In this document: positions 8,363 to 15,963 of the stretch, one piece after another
Layout: every line of letters starts with the position of its first letter
Numbering within the stretch: position 1 is the stretch's first letter
Source of the DNA: Pseudomonas sp. BN417
GTDB taxonomy: Bacteria; Pseudomonadota; Gammaproteobacteria; Pseudomonadales; Pseudomonadaceae
Assembly: GCF_029871205.1 (NCBI RefSeq)
Contig: NZ_SSOJ01000166.1
Location: forward strand, 1-40,465
Direction of reading: 5' to 3'
Length of the DNA stretch: 40,465 nt
Notes under the pieces: model-generated
Told to the model about the DNA's origin: nothing
Database searches by the model: none
Seen by the model: only the letters and a program-made list of their open reading frames with translations
Position numbers and translations under genes: made by a program

Positions 8363-8502
8363 GAGTCTGTTCACGATCTCGCGAGCTAGAGAAGAACAAG
8401 GCGAAAATGGCGGAGGAAGCGGAGTTTACGTGTTGTAAATGAGCATTCCGAAGCCATTTTCAACGCAGTTATTCCGACGCGCAGCTGATCGTGGGCAGAC
8501 TC
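8363..8502. mobile_element. MITE-like inverted-repeat element, copy A
   Basis: A 140-bp element with terminal inverted repeats: GAGTCTGTTCACGATC at 8363-8378 and the complement of GAGTCTGCCCACGATC at 8487-8502, 14 of 16 identical. The trinucleotide TCA directly flanks both ends (8360-8362 and 8503-8505), consistent with a 3-bp target duplication. The right TCA is the complement of the rhdA stop codon. There is no coding capacity. The outer parts match copy B (9370-9517, opposite orientation) closely, while the centres differ. Confidence 0.6.
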
Positions 8503-9318
8503 TCAGAGTTCTACAGGGGTATCCGGATGATTACCCCACTCGGACCAGGAGCCGGCATAGCCTTTCACCCGCGGATAGCCGAGGGCCTTGGCCACCAGGT
8601 AGGTGAAGCCCGAGCGGTGGTGGGTATGGCAGTGGGTGACGATTTCCTTGTCCGGGGTGATGCCCAGGGATTGCAGCACCTCGGCCATGTCGGTGCGGAT
8701 GCGCAGGGCGCGGGCCGGGTCCATGCCGGCGGTCCATTCGAAGTGGACCGCGCCCGGGATGTGCCCGCCCTTGGCGGCCAGGACCTTGGTGCCGTTGTAT
8801 TCACCGGGGCCGCGGGCGTCCCAGATGGCCAGGTCGCTGGCGCCCAGGCGGCCCTGCAGGTACTCGCGGCTGGCGGTGGGCTCGTCGTGCAGGGTCAGGG
8901 CGACCGGGCCGCCCACGGGGGCCGGAACGGCTTCGGTAACTTCCCGGCTTTCAGCCAGCCAGGCGTGCAGGCCGCCATTCAGGTAGTGGTAGCGGTGGTG
9001 GCCGATTACATCCAGCAGCCAGATGAAACGGCCTGCCCAGCCGCCGCCTTCGTCGTCATAGACCACGTAGGTAGCATCGCTACGGTGGCCGAGTTCGCCG
9101 AACAGCGCCTCGAGGTCGGCCTTGGCCGGCACCAGGCCGGGGGCCGGCGGCTGGCCGAGCTGGGTGCGTTTCGGGTCGACGAAGCGGGCGCCCGGGATAT
9201 GGCCTGCGGCGTAGCGGGCGGCGCTGGTGAGATCGACCAGGATCAGCTCGTCGGCGTCGAGCAGGGGCACCAGATCGGCCGGTTCGATCACCAGCGGCAG
9301 ATTGGAGAAGGCGGACAT
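8503..9318 (-). CDS. rhdA: Thiosulfate sulfurtransferase (rhodanese)
   Basis: Moves a sulfane sulfur from thiosulfate to cyanide or other thiophilic acceptors. The protein is 271 residues with two rhodanese domains: an inactive N-terminal one (about 8-125) and a catalytic C-terminal one (about 150-265). The active loop reads CHTHHRSG with catalytic Cys230, the same residue number as in Azotobacter vinelandii RhdA (CQTHHRSG). No export signal is seen. GGAGG lies six bases before the ATG. The stop codon touches repeat copy A, and the start lies about 50 bases from repeat copy B, so the gene sits between two inverted copies. Confidence 0.94.
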   Translation of the reverse strand: MSAFSNLPLVIEPADLVPLLDADELILVDLTSAARYAAGHIPGARFVDPKRTQLGQPPAPGLVPAKADLEALFGELGHRSDATYVVYDDEGGGWAGRFIWLLDVIGHHRYHYLNGGLHAWLAESREVTEAVPAPVGGPVALTLHDEPTASREYLQGRLGASDLAIWDARGPGEYNGTKVLAAKGGHIPGAVHFEWTAGMDPARALRIRTDMAEVLQSLGITPDKEIVTHCHTHHRSGFTYLVAKALGYPRVKGYAGSWSEWGNHPDTPVEL

Positions 9319-9369
9319 GGAAGCCTCCAGAATTAGACAAAGTGGCGGATTGTAGCGGAAAGCCTAATA

Positions 9370-9517
9370 GCCTATTCACAATCTGTTGCGCGTCGGAATA
9401 ACTGCGTTGAAATGGCTTCGGAAAGCGGCCCGCGGCTAACGCGCTTCGGCGCGCGCCTTCGGCTGTTATTCCGCTTCGCCGTGTTCTTCTCTAGCTCGCG
9501 AGATTCTGAATGGACTC
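9370..9517. mobile_element. MITE-like inverted-repeat element, copy B
   Basis: A diverged copy of the element at 8363-8502 in reverse orientation. Read on the minus strand it shares CTCGCGAGCTAGAGAAGAAC near one end and AACGCAGTTATTCCGACGCG near the other. Its middle part is unrelated, GC-rich and self-complementary. The right end, GAGTCC on the minus strand, overlaps the TAG stop of the HDOD gene. The left terminal repeat is degraded, so its boundary is approximate. Confidence 0.55.
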
Positions 9518-11040
9518 TACCGGCCGCGGCTGACGAAGTTGGCGAGGGCGCGCTCCACGCACTGCGCGGTTTTGGCGAAGGCGCGCAGGCTGAGGTCGGC
9601 GAAGGGGGCGCCGTCCTGGTCGGCCACCACCAGCATCGCCACCCGGCCGTTCACGGCGATCGAGCGCAGCAGCAGGTGGTGTCCCGGGAACAGGCTCTTC
9701 AGTTGGCCCGGCAACAGGGCAGAGAATTGCGCCATGTTTTCCGGCCCGAGGCGCAGTTGACCGGGCTGGGTGAGCAGGCGCCGCAACACCTGGCTCTGGC
9801 TGGGGTCCAGCTGCAGGCCGCTGGCTTCCCTGGACAGGCCGGCCTGCTGCTGGGCGAGCAAGCGGCTGTGGTTGCGGTCGGCCAGCAGCACCAGGACCCG
9901 GCGCATGCCGCCGCTCTCCAGGGCATCACGGGCGCACACGCTGAGTTGCACCACATTGGTGAAGGGGCTGGGGTCGCGGAGCAGCTCGGCGCAGTGGCCG
10001 CGCCAGGCTTCCAGGGCGCCGGCGCTGGGAGGCAGTGCGACGGCCGGTTCGGGGCGCAGGCGGTGCTGGCTCCAGGGCCAGAGCAGGGCCTCGGCCGGGT
10101 GCCAGAGGTCGCCCCGGGCATGCAGGCGGGCGCTTTGCGCGGCCTGCTGGTGGACCAGTTGCTGCAGTTCGTCCAGCGGCAGCTTCATGAACAGTCCGGC
10201 AATACGCTGCCAGCGCAGGCTGTGGTCATCGCCCCAGCCCGCGTGGGCGGAGACCGCCAGCCCGTTGGCCAGAAGCACCGTGTTGCTCGGCTGGGTCAGC
10301 CAGCGGCTCAAGGCCGGATCGGCGTCCAGTTGTTGTTGCTGGTGCAGCGGGTGTTCCTTCTCACGGGCAATGTGCAGGGCCTTGACCAGCAGGCGGCGGT
10401 CGTCGCTGAGCAGGCGGTAGCCCTGGACTATCCAGTTGGGCAGCTTCCAGTGTTCGGCCAGCGCCTGACAGAGCTGTAGCAGTGGCACGCCGAGCAGCTC
10501 GCGCTCGACCTTGGCGGCCGGCTCGCCTTCGCCCAGTACGCGCTTCTCCCAGGTGGCGAAGAGTTCCGGGTGGCTGGCCAGCAGCGGCCAGAGTGGCGAG
10601 AGGAAGAGCAGGCTGCACCAGTGGATTTCCTGCCAGAGGCGCGCCAGGCGTGCGGCGAACAGGCCATTGGCCTGCTGCGCAGCATGCTGGCCGATCAGCT
10701 GCAACTGGCGCAGGGCCTGGGGAATCTCCTCCTCGGGCACAGCCGGCAATCGATTGAGCAGGGTTTCGGCGCGTTTCAGGCCCAGGCGGCTGAGGGCGAT
10801 CTCCAGGCTCTCCGCCGGGCTGCTCAGCAGGTTACCGGCGGCATTGGCCTCGCGCAGCAGGCTGAGGGCGAGGGCGGGGCTGTCCTGGGTGAGTTCGGCG
10901 ATGTCGCGCAGGGAGCGGCGACTGTCGCCAAGAGCGCGGCGGACCTTCTCATGGCTGGCGGCCGGAACGGGCAGGCGCACGCCGTCGAGGTACTTGATCC
11001 AGCTGTCGAGGCTGCGTCGCATGGGCTTTGCGGTTGACAT
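9517..11040 (-). CDS. HDOD-domain protein
   Basis: A soluble protein of about 507 residues. The N-terminal part (about 15-215) fits an HDOD domain: a LPVPAASHEKVRRAL-like opening, then DSPALALSLLREANAA, which matches the usual DPxLxxxLLxxANSA pattern. The HD metal ligands are absent, as expected for HDOD. The C-terminal half (about 300-500) has a GAF-like alternation of strands and helices, but I cannot assign it. HDOD proteins often act in signalling, and several link to c-di-GMP or motility. Position beside motAB fits this but does not prove it. The ATG at 11040 is chosen by frame and by the divergent motA promoter; an in-frame ATG at 11022 is an alternative. The ribosome binding site is poor. 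Confidence 0.65.
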   Translation of the reverse strand: MSTAKPMRRSLDSWIKYLDGVRLPVPAASHEKVRRALGDSRRSLRDIAELTQDSPALALSLLREANAAGNLLSSPAESLEIALSRLGLKRAETLLNRLPAVPEEEIPQALRQLQLIGQHAAQQANGLFAARLARLWQEIHWCSLLFLSPLWPLLASHPELFATWEKRVLGEGEPAAKVERELLGVPLLQLCQALAEHWKLPNWIVQGYRLLSDDRRLLVKALHIAREKEHPLHQQQQLDADPALSRWLTQPSNTVLLANGLAVSAHAGWGDDHSLRWQRIAGLFMKLPLDELQQLVHQQAAQSARLHARGDLWHPAEALLWPWSQHRLRPEPAVALPPSAGALEAWRGHCAELLRDPSPFTNVVQLSVCARDALESGGMRRVLVLLADRNHSRLLAQQQAGLSREASGLQLDPSQSQVLRRLLTQPGQLRLGPENMAQFSALLPGQLKSLFPGHHLLLRSIAVNGRVAMLVVADQDGAPFADLSLRAFAKTAQCVERALANFVSRGR

Positions 11041-11075
11041 AGGGGGGCGCCAATCTGGCTTTTCGCCGGAACAGG

Positions 11076-11103
11076 CTATAGTCTGGCGCATATTTTCCGA
11101 TAA
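11076..11103 (+). promoter_or_regulatory. FliA (sigma-28) promoter of motAB
   Basis: TATAGTCT, 11 bases, TCCGATAA. This matches the flagellar consensus TAAAGTTT-N11-GCCGATAA at 6 of 8 and 7 of 8 positions with exact spacing. It lies 54 bases before the motA start and faces motA. MotAB are late flagellar genes, so FliA control is expected. Confidence 0.7.
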
Positions 11104-11157
11104 TTAGAAGGGCTGTTTTTCATAACCCTTTCTACTGACCCTTCAAGCTTCCTTCCT

Positions 11158-12009
11158 ATGGCAAAAATCCTCGGCATCATCGTCGTATTCGCCAGTGTGC
11201 TCGGCGGATACGTCCTTTCCCATGGCAAGATCGCCGCGCTGATCCAGCCGTTCGAGATCATGATCATCGGCGGCGCCGCGCTGGGTGCCTTCCTGCAGGC
11301 CAACCCGGGCAGCACCACCATGACGGTGTTCAAGAAGTCGCTGAAGATGTTCAGTTCGCGCTTCACCCATGGTTTCTATCTGGAAGTGCTGCGGCTGCTC
11401 TACGAAATCCTCAACAAGAGTCGCCGCGAAGGGATGATGGCCATCGAGGCCGATATCGAGGACGCCGCCGCCAGCCCGATCTTCAGCAAGTACCCGGGCA
11501 TCCTCAAGGATGAGCGGATGACCGCCTATATCTGCGACTATTTGCGCATCATGTCCTCCGGCAACATGGCGCCCCATGAACTGGAGGGCCTGTTCGACAT
11601 GGAGCTGGCCAGCCTGAAGGAAGAGCTGGAACATCCTTCCCACGCGGTGAACCGCATCGCCGACGGCTTGCCGGGCTTCGGTATCGTCGCGGCGGTACTG
11701 GGCATCGTGGTCACCATGGCCATGCTCGGTGAAGCCGAACAGGCGGCCCTCGGCCAGCACGTGGGTGCGGCGCTGGTGGGGACGTTCCTCGGTATTCTCG
11801 CGGCCTATGGCTTCTTCGGCCCGCTGTCGGTTTCCCTGGAGCACGATGCCCGCGAGGAACTGAACGTGTTCGAGGCCATCAAGGCCTGCCTGGTGGCTTC
11901 GGCATCCGGGATGCCGCCGTCGCTGGCGGTGGAGTTCGGGCGCAAGACGCTGTTCCCGGCGCATCGCCCCAGCTTCAGCGAGCTGGAACAGGCCGTGCGC
12001 GGCAGCTGA
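11158..12009 (+). CDS. motA: Flagellar stator protein MotA
   Basis: With MotB it forms the proton-conducting stator that drives flagellar rotation. The protein has 283 residues and four membrane segments (about 4-21, 32-50, 172-190, 198-218), with a large cytoplasmic loop between segments two and three. The channel proline lies in DGLPGFGIVAAVLG (Pro172). No clear Shine-Dalgarno precedes the ATG (the upstream bases are CTTCCTTCCT). motB follows ten bases later. Pseudomonads usually also have MotCD elsewhere, so this set is one of two. Confidence 0.95.
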   Translation: MAKILGIIVVFASVLGGYVLSHGKIAALIQPFEIMIIGGAALGAFLQANPGSTTMTVFKKSLKMFSSRFTHGFYLEVLRLLYEILNKSRREGMMAIEADIEDAAASPIFSKYPGILKDERMTAYICDYLRIMSSGNMAPHELEGLFDMELASLKEELEHPSHAVNRIADGLPGFGIVAAVLGIVVTMAMLGEAEQAALGQHVGAALVGTFLGILAAYGFFGPLSVSLEHDAREELNVFEAIKACLVASASGMPPSLAVEFGRKTLFPAHRPSFSELEQAVRGS

Positions 12010-12019
12010 AGGCTGAGTC

Positions 12020-13063
12020 ATGGAGAACAACCAGCCAATCATCGTCAAGCGCGTCAAGCGCTACGCCGCCGGCCACCACGGCGGCGCCTGGAAGATCGCC
12101 TTCGCCGACTTCGCCACGGCGATGATGGCTTTCTTCCTGGTGCTCTGGCTGATGTCCTCGGCCACCCCCGAGCAGAAAAAGGCCATTTCCGGCTACTTCA
12201 AGGACCCTATAGGTTTCAGCGAAAGCGCCAGCCCCTACGTCATCGATCTCGGCGGTACGCCGACGCCGGCGCCCGACCGTACCCTCAATCCGGACCTGAA
12301 AGACGCTCCCGCCGCCCAGGAGTCGGCGGTGGACGCGGATGACCGGCAGAAGGTGGACGCCAGCCAGGTCGAGACCCTGGCCGAGCAGATCGAGCGCGAG
12401 CGCCTCGAACTGCTGCTGCAGGAGCTGCAGAACAAGGTGGAAGAAAACCCCGAGCTGCGTAAGTTCAAGGACCAGATCCTCTTCGAGATTACCCAGGACG
12501 GCTTGCGCATCCAGATAATGGACGCCGCCAACCGGCCGATGTTCGACATCGGCAGCGCGAGCTTGCAGCCTTATTTCGAAGACATCCTGCTGATCCTTGC
12601 CGAAACCATCAAGACGGTGCCGAACAAGATCAGCATCAGCGGCCATACCGACGCCAAGCCCTATGCCGGTGACGGCGACTTCGGCAACTGGGAGCTGTCC
12701 GCCGGTCGCGCCAACGCCGCGCGGCGCACCTTGATCGCCGGCGGTTATCCGGAGCAGCAGGTGGCGCGAGTGGTGGGTTATGCCTCTTCGGCGCTGTTCG
12801 ACCGCAAGGACCCCTTCAATCCGGTCAACCGCCGCATCGACATCATCGTGCTGACCAAGAAGGCCCAGCGCGCCATCGAGGGCGAACAGGGCGACAGCGA
12901 CAAGCCTGCCGTGCCGGAGCAGTCCCAGCCGCCCGCCGAAGGGGCGGCTCCGCCGGCGCCCACGGAAGAACGGGCTGCCCCCGTCCAGCCGCGCGAGCTG
13001 CGCGAGAAGCTGAATATCTTCGAGGATGGCGTGCTGAACATGGACGAGCCCAAGGGGCAGTGA
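12020..13063 (+). CDS. motB: Flagellar stator protein MotB
   Basis: The peptidoglycan-anchored stator partner of MotA, 347 residues. A single membrane segment (about 26-48) carries the proton-accepting Asp30 in AFADFATAMMAFF, the counterpart of E. coli Asp32. A Pro/Ala and acidic linker follows, with a plug-like region, then an OmpA/MotB peptidoglycan-binding domain (about 150-280) with GHTDAKPY and an NxxLSxxRA-type motif (NWELSAGRANAARR). The last 60 residues are Pro/Ala/Glu-rich and low in complexity. It is co-transcribed with motA and ends at a strong terminator shared with rsgA. Confidence 0.95.
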   Translation: MENNQPIIVKRVKRYAAGHHGGAWKIAFADFATAMMAFFLVLWLMSSATPEQKKAISGYFKDPIGFSESASPYVIDLGGTPTPAPDRTLNPDLKDAPAAQESAVDADDRQKVDASQVETLAEQIERERLELLLQELQNKVEENPELRKFKDQILFEITQDGLRIQIMDAANRPMFDIGSASLQPYFEDILLILAETIKTVPNKISISGHTDAKPYAGDGDFGNWELSAGRANAARRTLIAGGYPEQQVARVVGYASSALFDRKDPFNPVNRRIDIIVLTKKAQRAIEGEQGDSDKPAVPEQSQPPAEGAAPPAPTEERAAPVQPRELREKLNIFEDGVLNMDEPKGQ

Positions 13064-13077
13064 TCCGCACGCAAACG

Positions 13078-13105
13078 AAAAGGCCACGCAATGCGTGGCC
13101 TTTTT
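13078..13105. terminator. Bidirectional terminator between motB and rsgA
   Basis: The arms AAAAGGCCACGC and GCGTGGCCTTTTT enclose a three-base loop, between the convergent genes motB and rsgA. Confidence 0.9.
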
Positions 13106-13120
13106 GCTCTGGCGCGGTCC

Positions 13121-14152
13121 TCAGTACTCGTCCTGGGGCAGGCTGGCGAGGATATGCCGGTAACTGGCCATGCGTTGCGGATGCACGCGGCCGTCTTCGA
13201 GGGCCTTGAGCAACGCGCAGCCTGGTTCGCGGTCGTGCTTGCAGTCGCGGAAGCGGCAGGTGCCGAGCAAGTCGCTGAATTCGATGAAGCCGGCTTCCAC
13301 GTCGTTACGGCTGACATGGCCCAGGCCGAACTCGCGGATACCGGGGGAGTCGATCAGCTCGCCGCCGCCGGGGAAGTGGAACAGGCGCGCGGTGGTGGTG
13401 GTGTGAGTACCCTTGCCGGTGAGTTCGGAGAGGGCGCCGACGCGGGTGTCCACGCCCGGCAGCAGGCTGTTCACCAAGGACGACTTGCCCACCCCGGACT
13501 GGCCGACGAACACGCTGATGTGGCCATCGAGCCGGGCCATCAGGTCTTCCATGCCGCCGCCCTGGCGCGCCGAGACTTCCAGCAGCGGATAGCCCAGGTG
13601 GCGGTAGACGCCGAGGAGGTCGTCGAGCATGGCGCTGTTCTGCTCGTCCACCAGGTCGGCCTTGTTCAGCAGCAGCAGTGGGTGGATGCCAGCGTGCTCG
13701 GCGGCTATCAGGTAGCGGTCGATCAGGTTGGCGTGGGGATGGGGCAGGGGCGCGAAGACGATGACGATCTGGTCGACGTTGGCCGCCACCGGCTTGAGCA
13801 CCCCGCGCATGTCCGGGCGGCACAGCTCGGAGCTGCGCGGCAGCTGGGCGACGATCACGCCGCTACCCTGGTTGCCGGAGCGCCAGACCACGCGGTCGCC
13901 CGTGACCAGGGTGGGCAGGTTGGCGCGCAGGTGGCAGCGCAGCGTCTGGCCAGCCTGCTCGCCTTCCAGGGCCTCGACCTCGACCTGGACCCCGAAGTGG
14001 GCGATTACCAGGCCGGTCTGCTCGGGGCCGAGGTCGCCGCCTTCGAGTTCGTCGAGCGCGCGGGATTCGCGCTTGGCCGCACGGGCGGCGCGCTCTTCCT
14101 GGATCTTGTCGATGCGCCAGCTTTGCCGGCGGGTGAGTTGGCGTTTGGCCAT
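13121..14152 (-). CDS. rsgA: Ribosome small-subunit GTPase RsgA
   Basis: A circularly permuted GTPase that checks late 30S subunit maturation. The 343-residue protein has an OB-fold (about 40-115), then the GTPase with G4 NKAD (163-166) ahead of G1 GQSGVGKSS (217-225), the permuted order that defines the family. The C-terminal zinc site is Cys299, Cys304, His306, Cys312. The basic N-terminus is usual. The ATG at 14152 has a weak ribosome binding site. It is divergent from orn, as in other gammaproteobacteria. Confidence 0.96.
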   Translation of the reverse strand: MAKRQLTRRQSWRIDKIQEERAARAAKRESRALDELEGGDLGPEQTGLVIAHFGVQVEVEALEGEQAGQTLRCHLRANLPTLVTGDRVVWRSGNQGSGVIVAQLPRSSELCRPDMRGVLKPVAANVDQIVIVFAPLPHPHANLIDRYLIAAEHAGIHPLLLLNKADLVDEQNSAMLDDLLGVYRHLGYPLLEVSARQGGGMEDLMARLDGHISVFVGQSGVGKSSLVNSLLPGVDTRVGALSELTGKGTHTTTTARLFHFPGGGELIDSPGIREFGLGHVSRNDVEAGFIEFSDLLGTCRFRDCKHDREPGCALLKALEDGRVHPQRMASYRHILASLPQDEY

Positions 14153-14247
14153 GGTCGGTCCGCTTGGAAAAAACCGCGCGAGTTTAGCACGCAGCCCGGA
14201 GCAGCAGGCTCTAAGCTAGAATGCGCGCCCCGCCCTGGAGACCGAAT

Positions 14248-14790
14248 ATGCAGAATGCCCTGAACCTGATCTGGATCGATCTGGAAATGACCGGACTGAA
14301 CCCGGACACGGACGTCATCATCGAGATGGCGACCATAGTCACCGACAGCGAGCTCAACGTGCTCGCCGAAGGTCCGACCATCGCGATCCACCAGAGCGAC
14401 GAGATCCTCGCCGGCATGGACGAGTGGAATACCCGTCAGCACGGCCAGAGCGGTCTGACCCAGCGAGTGCGCGAGAGCGTCATCAGCATGGCCGAAGCCG
14501 AGGCGCAGACCCTGACCTTCCTCGAGCAGTGGGTGCCCAAGGGCAAGTCGCCGATCTGCGGCAACAGCATCTGCCAGGACCGCCGCTTCCTCTATCGCCA
14601 CATGCCGCAGCTGGAAGCCTACTTCCACTACCGCAACCTGGACGTCTCCACCCTTAAGGAGCTGGCGGCACGCTGGGCGCCCAAGGTGCGTGACGGGGTC
14701 AAGAAGAGCAGCAGCCACCTGGCCATGGACGACATTCGCGACTCGATCGCCGAGCTGCGGCACTATCGCGAGCACTTCATCAAGGTCTGA
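14248..14790 (+). CDS. orn: Oligoribonuclease
   Basis: A 3'-5' exonuclease of the DEDDh family that degrades 2-5-mer RNAs. In Pseudomonas it is the main enzyme clearing pGpG, the linear product of c-di-GMP breakdown. The protein has 180 residues. Catalytic residues visible are Asp11 and Glu13 (IDLEMTG), Asp111 (CQDRRF), His157 and Asp162 (SHLAMDD). The ATG at 14248 is chosen over one at 14221 because GGAG lies seven bases upstream and the protein then begins like other Orn proteins. A TAGAAT box at 14217-14222 may be its -10 element, with no clear -35. Confidence 0.95.
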   Translation: MQNALNLIWIDLEMTGLNPDTDVIIEMATIVTDSELNVLAEGPTIAIHQSDEILAGMDEWNTRQHGQSGLTQRVRESVISMAEAEAQTLTFLEQWVPKGKSPICGNSICQDRRFLYRHMPQLEAYFHYRNLDVSTLKELAARWAPKVRDGVKKSSSHLAMDDIRDSIAELRHYREHFIKV

Positions 14791-14796
14791 GAGGGC

Positions 14797-14821
14797 GCTC
14801 GCGATATCGTGAGCAGGCTCT
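14797..14821 (-). repeat. Solo end of the inverted-repeat element (copy C)
   Basis: On the minus strand AGAGCCTGCTCACGATATCG and GCGAGC match the end of copy A at 22 of 25 positions. It starts three bases after the queG stop codon and fills the gap between the convergent orn and queG. It holds only one terminus of the element. GCTCGCGATATCGTGAGC is itself nearly palindromic and could fold as a hairpin. Confidence 0.5.
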
Positions 14822-14824
14822 GAT

Positions 14825-15895
14825 TCAGGCTGCGCTCGCCCCGTGGCGGGCAAGCGCCCACTCCACATGCTCGCGCACCAGTGCCGAGGGGTATTCGCGG
14901 CGCAGGCGCAGCGCCTCAAGAACCGGGATACTCGAGGGCGCGTTGCCCAGACCCACCGCCAGGTTGCGCAGCCAGCGCTCGTAACCGGCGCGGCGCAGCG
15001 GCGAGCCTTCGGTGCGGCTGAGGAACTCTTCCTCGCTCCAGCGGAACAGCTCCGCCAGCTCGGCGTTGTCCAGGCCGTGGCGTGGCTGGAAGTCGCCCTC
15101 ACCGGTGGAGCGGGCGAAGCGGTTCCAGGGGCAGACCATCTGGCAGTCATCGCAACCGAACACGCGGTTGCCGATCAGCGGGCGCAGGTCTTCGGGGATG
15201 CTGCCCTTGAACTCGATGGTCAGGTAGGAAATGCAGCGCCGCGCGTCCAACTGATAGGGGCCGACGAAGGCGGCGGTAGGGCAGATGTCCAGGCAGGCCG
15301 TGCAGCGCCCGCAGTGCTCGCTGCCGTGGGGCGGGTCCACTGGCAGTGGTGCGTCGACGAAGAGTTCGCCGAGGAAGAAGTAGCTGCCGGCCTTGCGGTT
15401 GAGCGCCAGGGTGTTCTTGCCGATCCATCCCAGGCCCGCCTGCTCGGCTATGGCTTTTTCCAGCACCGGCGCGCTGTCGACGAAGGCGCGGTAGTTGAAC
15501 GGGCCTATGGCCTGCTCGATGCGCTCGGCCAAGTGCTGCAGGCGCTTGCGGATCAGCTTGTGGTAGTCGCGACCCAGGGCGTAGCGCGAGACGTAGGCCT
15601 TCTCCGGCTCGCCCAGGACCTTGGTCATGCGGGTGTCGCCGGGCAGGTAGTCCATGCGCAGGGAAATCACCCGCAAGGTACCGGGGACCAGCTCATCCGG
15701 GTGCGAACGTTTACTGCCGTGGGCGGCCATGTAGTCCATCTCGCCCTGGTAGCCGGCGTCCAGCCAGCGTTGCAGATGGCCTTCGTGCTCGCCGAGCTCG
15801 ACCCCGGTGATACCCACCTGCTGGAAGCCCAGTTCGCGGCCCCAGTCCTTGATGGATTGGGCGAGCGATGCGAGATCTTGCGTGGAGAGGGACAT
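14825..15895 (-). CDS. queG: Epoxyqueuosine reductase
   Basis: A cobalamin- and iron-sulfur-dependent enzyme that reduces epoxyqueuosine to queuosine in tRNA with GUN anticodons. The protein has 356 residues. Two [4Fe-4S] sites are visible: Cys195, Cys198, Cys201, Cys205 (CGRCTACLDICP), and Cys248, Cys251, Cys255 (CDDCQMVCPW). The C-terminal 60 residues look like a HEAT-like repeat, as in the family. The start at 15895 gives the expected length; the ribosome binding site is weak. It is divergent from nnr. Its stop lies three bases from a repeat fragment. Confidence 0.95.
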   Translation of the reverse strand: MSLSTQDLASLAQSIKDWGRELGFQQVGITGVELGEHEGHLQRWLDAGYQGEMDYMAAHGSKRSHPDELVPGTLRVISLRMDYLPGDTRMTKVLGEPEKAYVSRYALGRDYHKLIRKRLQHLAERIEQAIGPFNYRAFVDSAPVLEKAIAEQAGLGWIGKNTLALNRKAGSYFFLGELFVDAPLPVDPPHGSEHCGRCTACLDICPTAAFVGPYQLDARRCISYLTIEFKGSIPEDLRPLIGNRVFGCDDCQMVCPWNRFARSTGEGDFQPRHGLDNAELAELFRWSEEEFLSRTEGSPLRRAGYERWLRNLAVGLGNAPSSIPVLEALRLRREYPSALVREHVEWALARHGASAA

Positions 15896-15925
15896 GATGG
15901 AGCAGGAAACCGGGGCCGAGGTGGA

Positions 15926-15931
15926 TATAAT
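15926..15931 (+). promoter_or_regulatory. Possible -10 box of the nnr operon
   Basis: A perfect TATAAT lies 32 bases before the nnr start in the queG-nnr gap. No good -35 hexamer stands at 16-18 bases upstream, so this is tentative. Confidence 0.35.
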
Positions 15932-15963
15932 TCTGCCAGACCTTGCTGCCGTAACCGAATCCG

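Noticed and set aside
8363-9517. Composite transposon carrying rhdA between two inverted elements
   Set aside because: rhdA is at its normal place between psd and the HDOD gene, and no transposase or outer target duplication is seen. Two independent insertions fit better.
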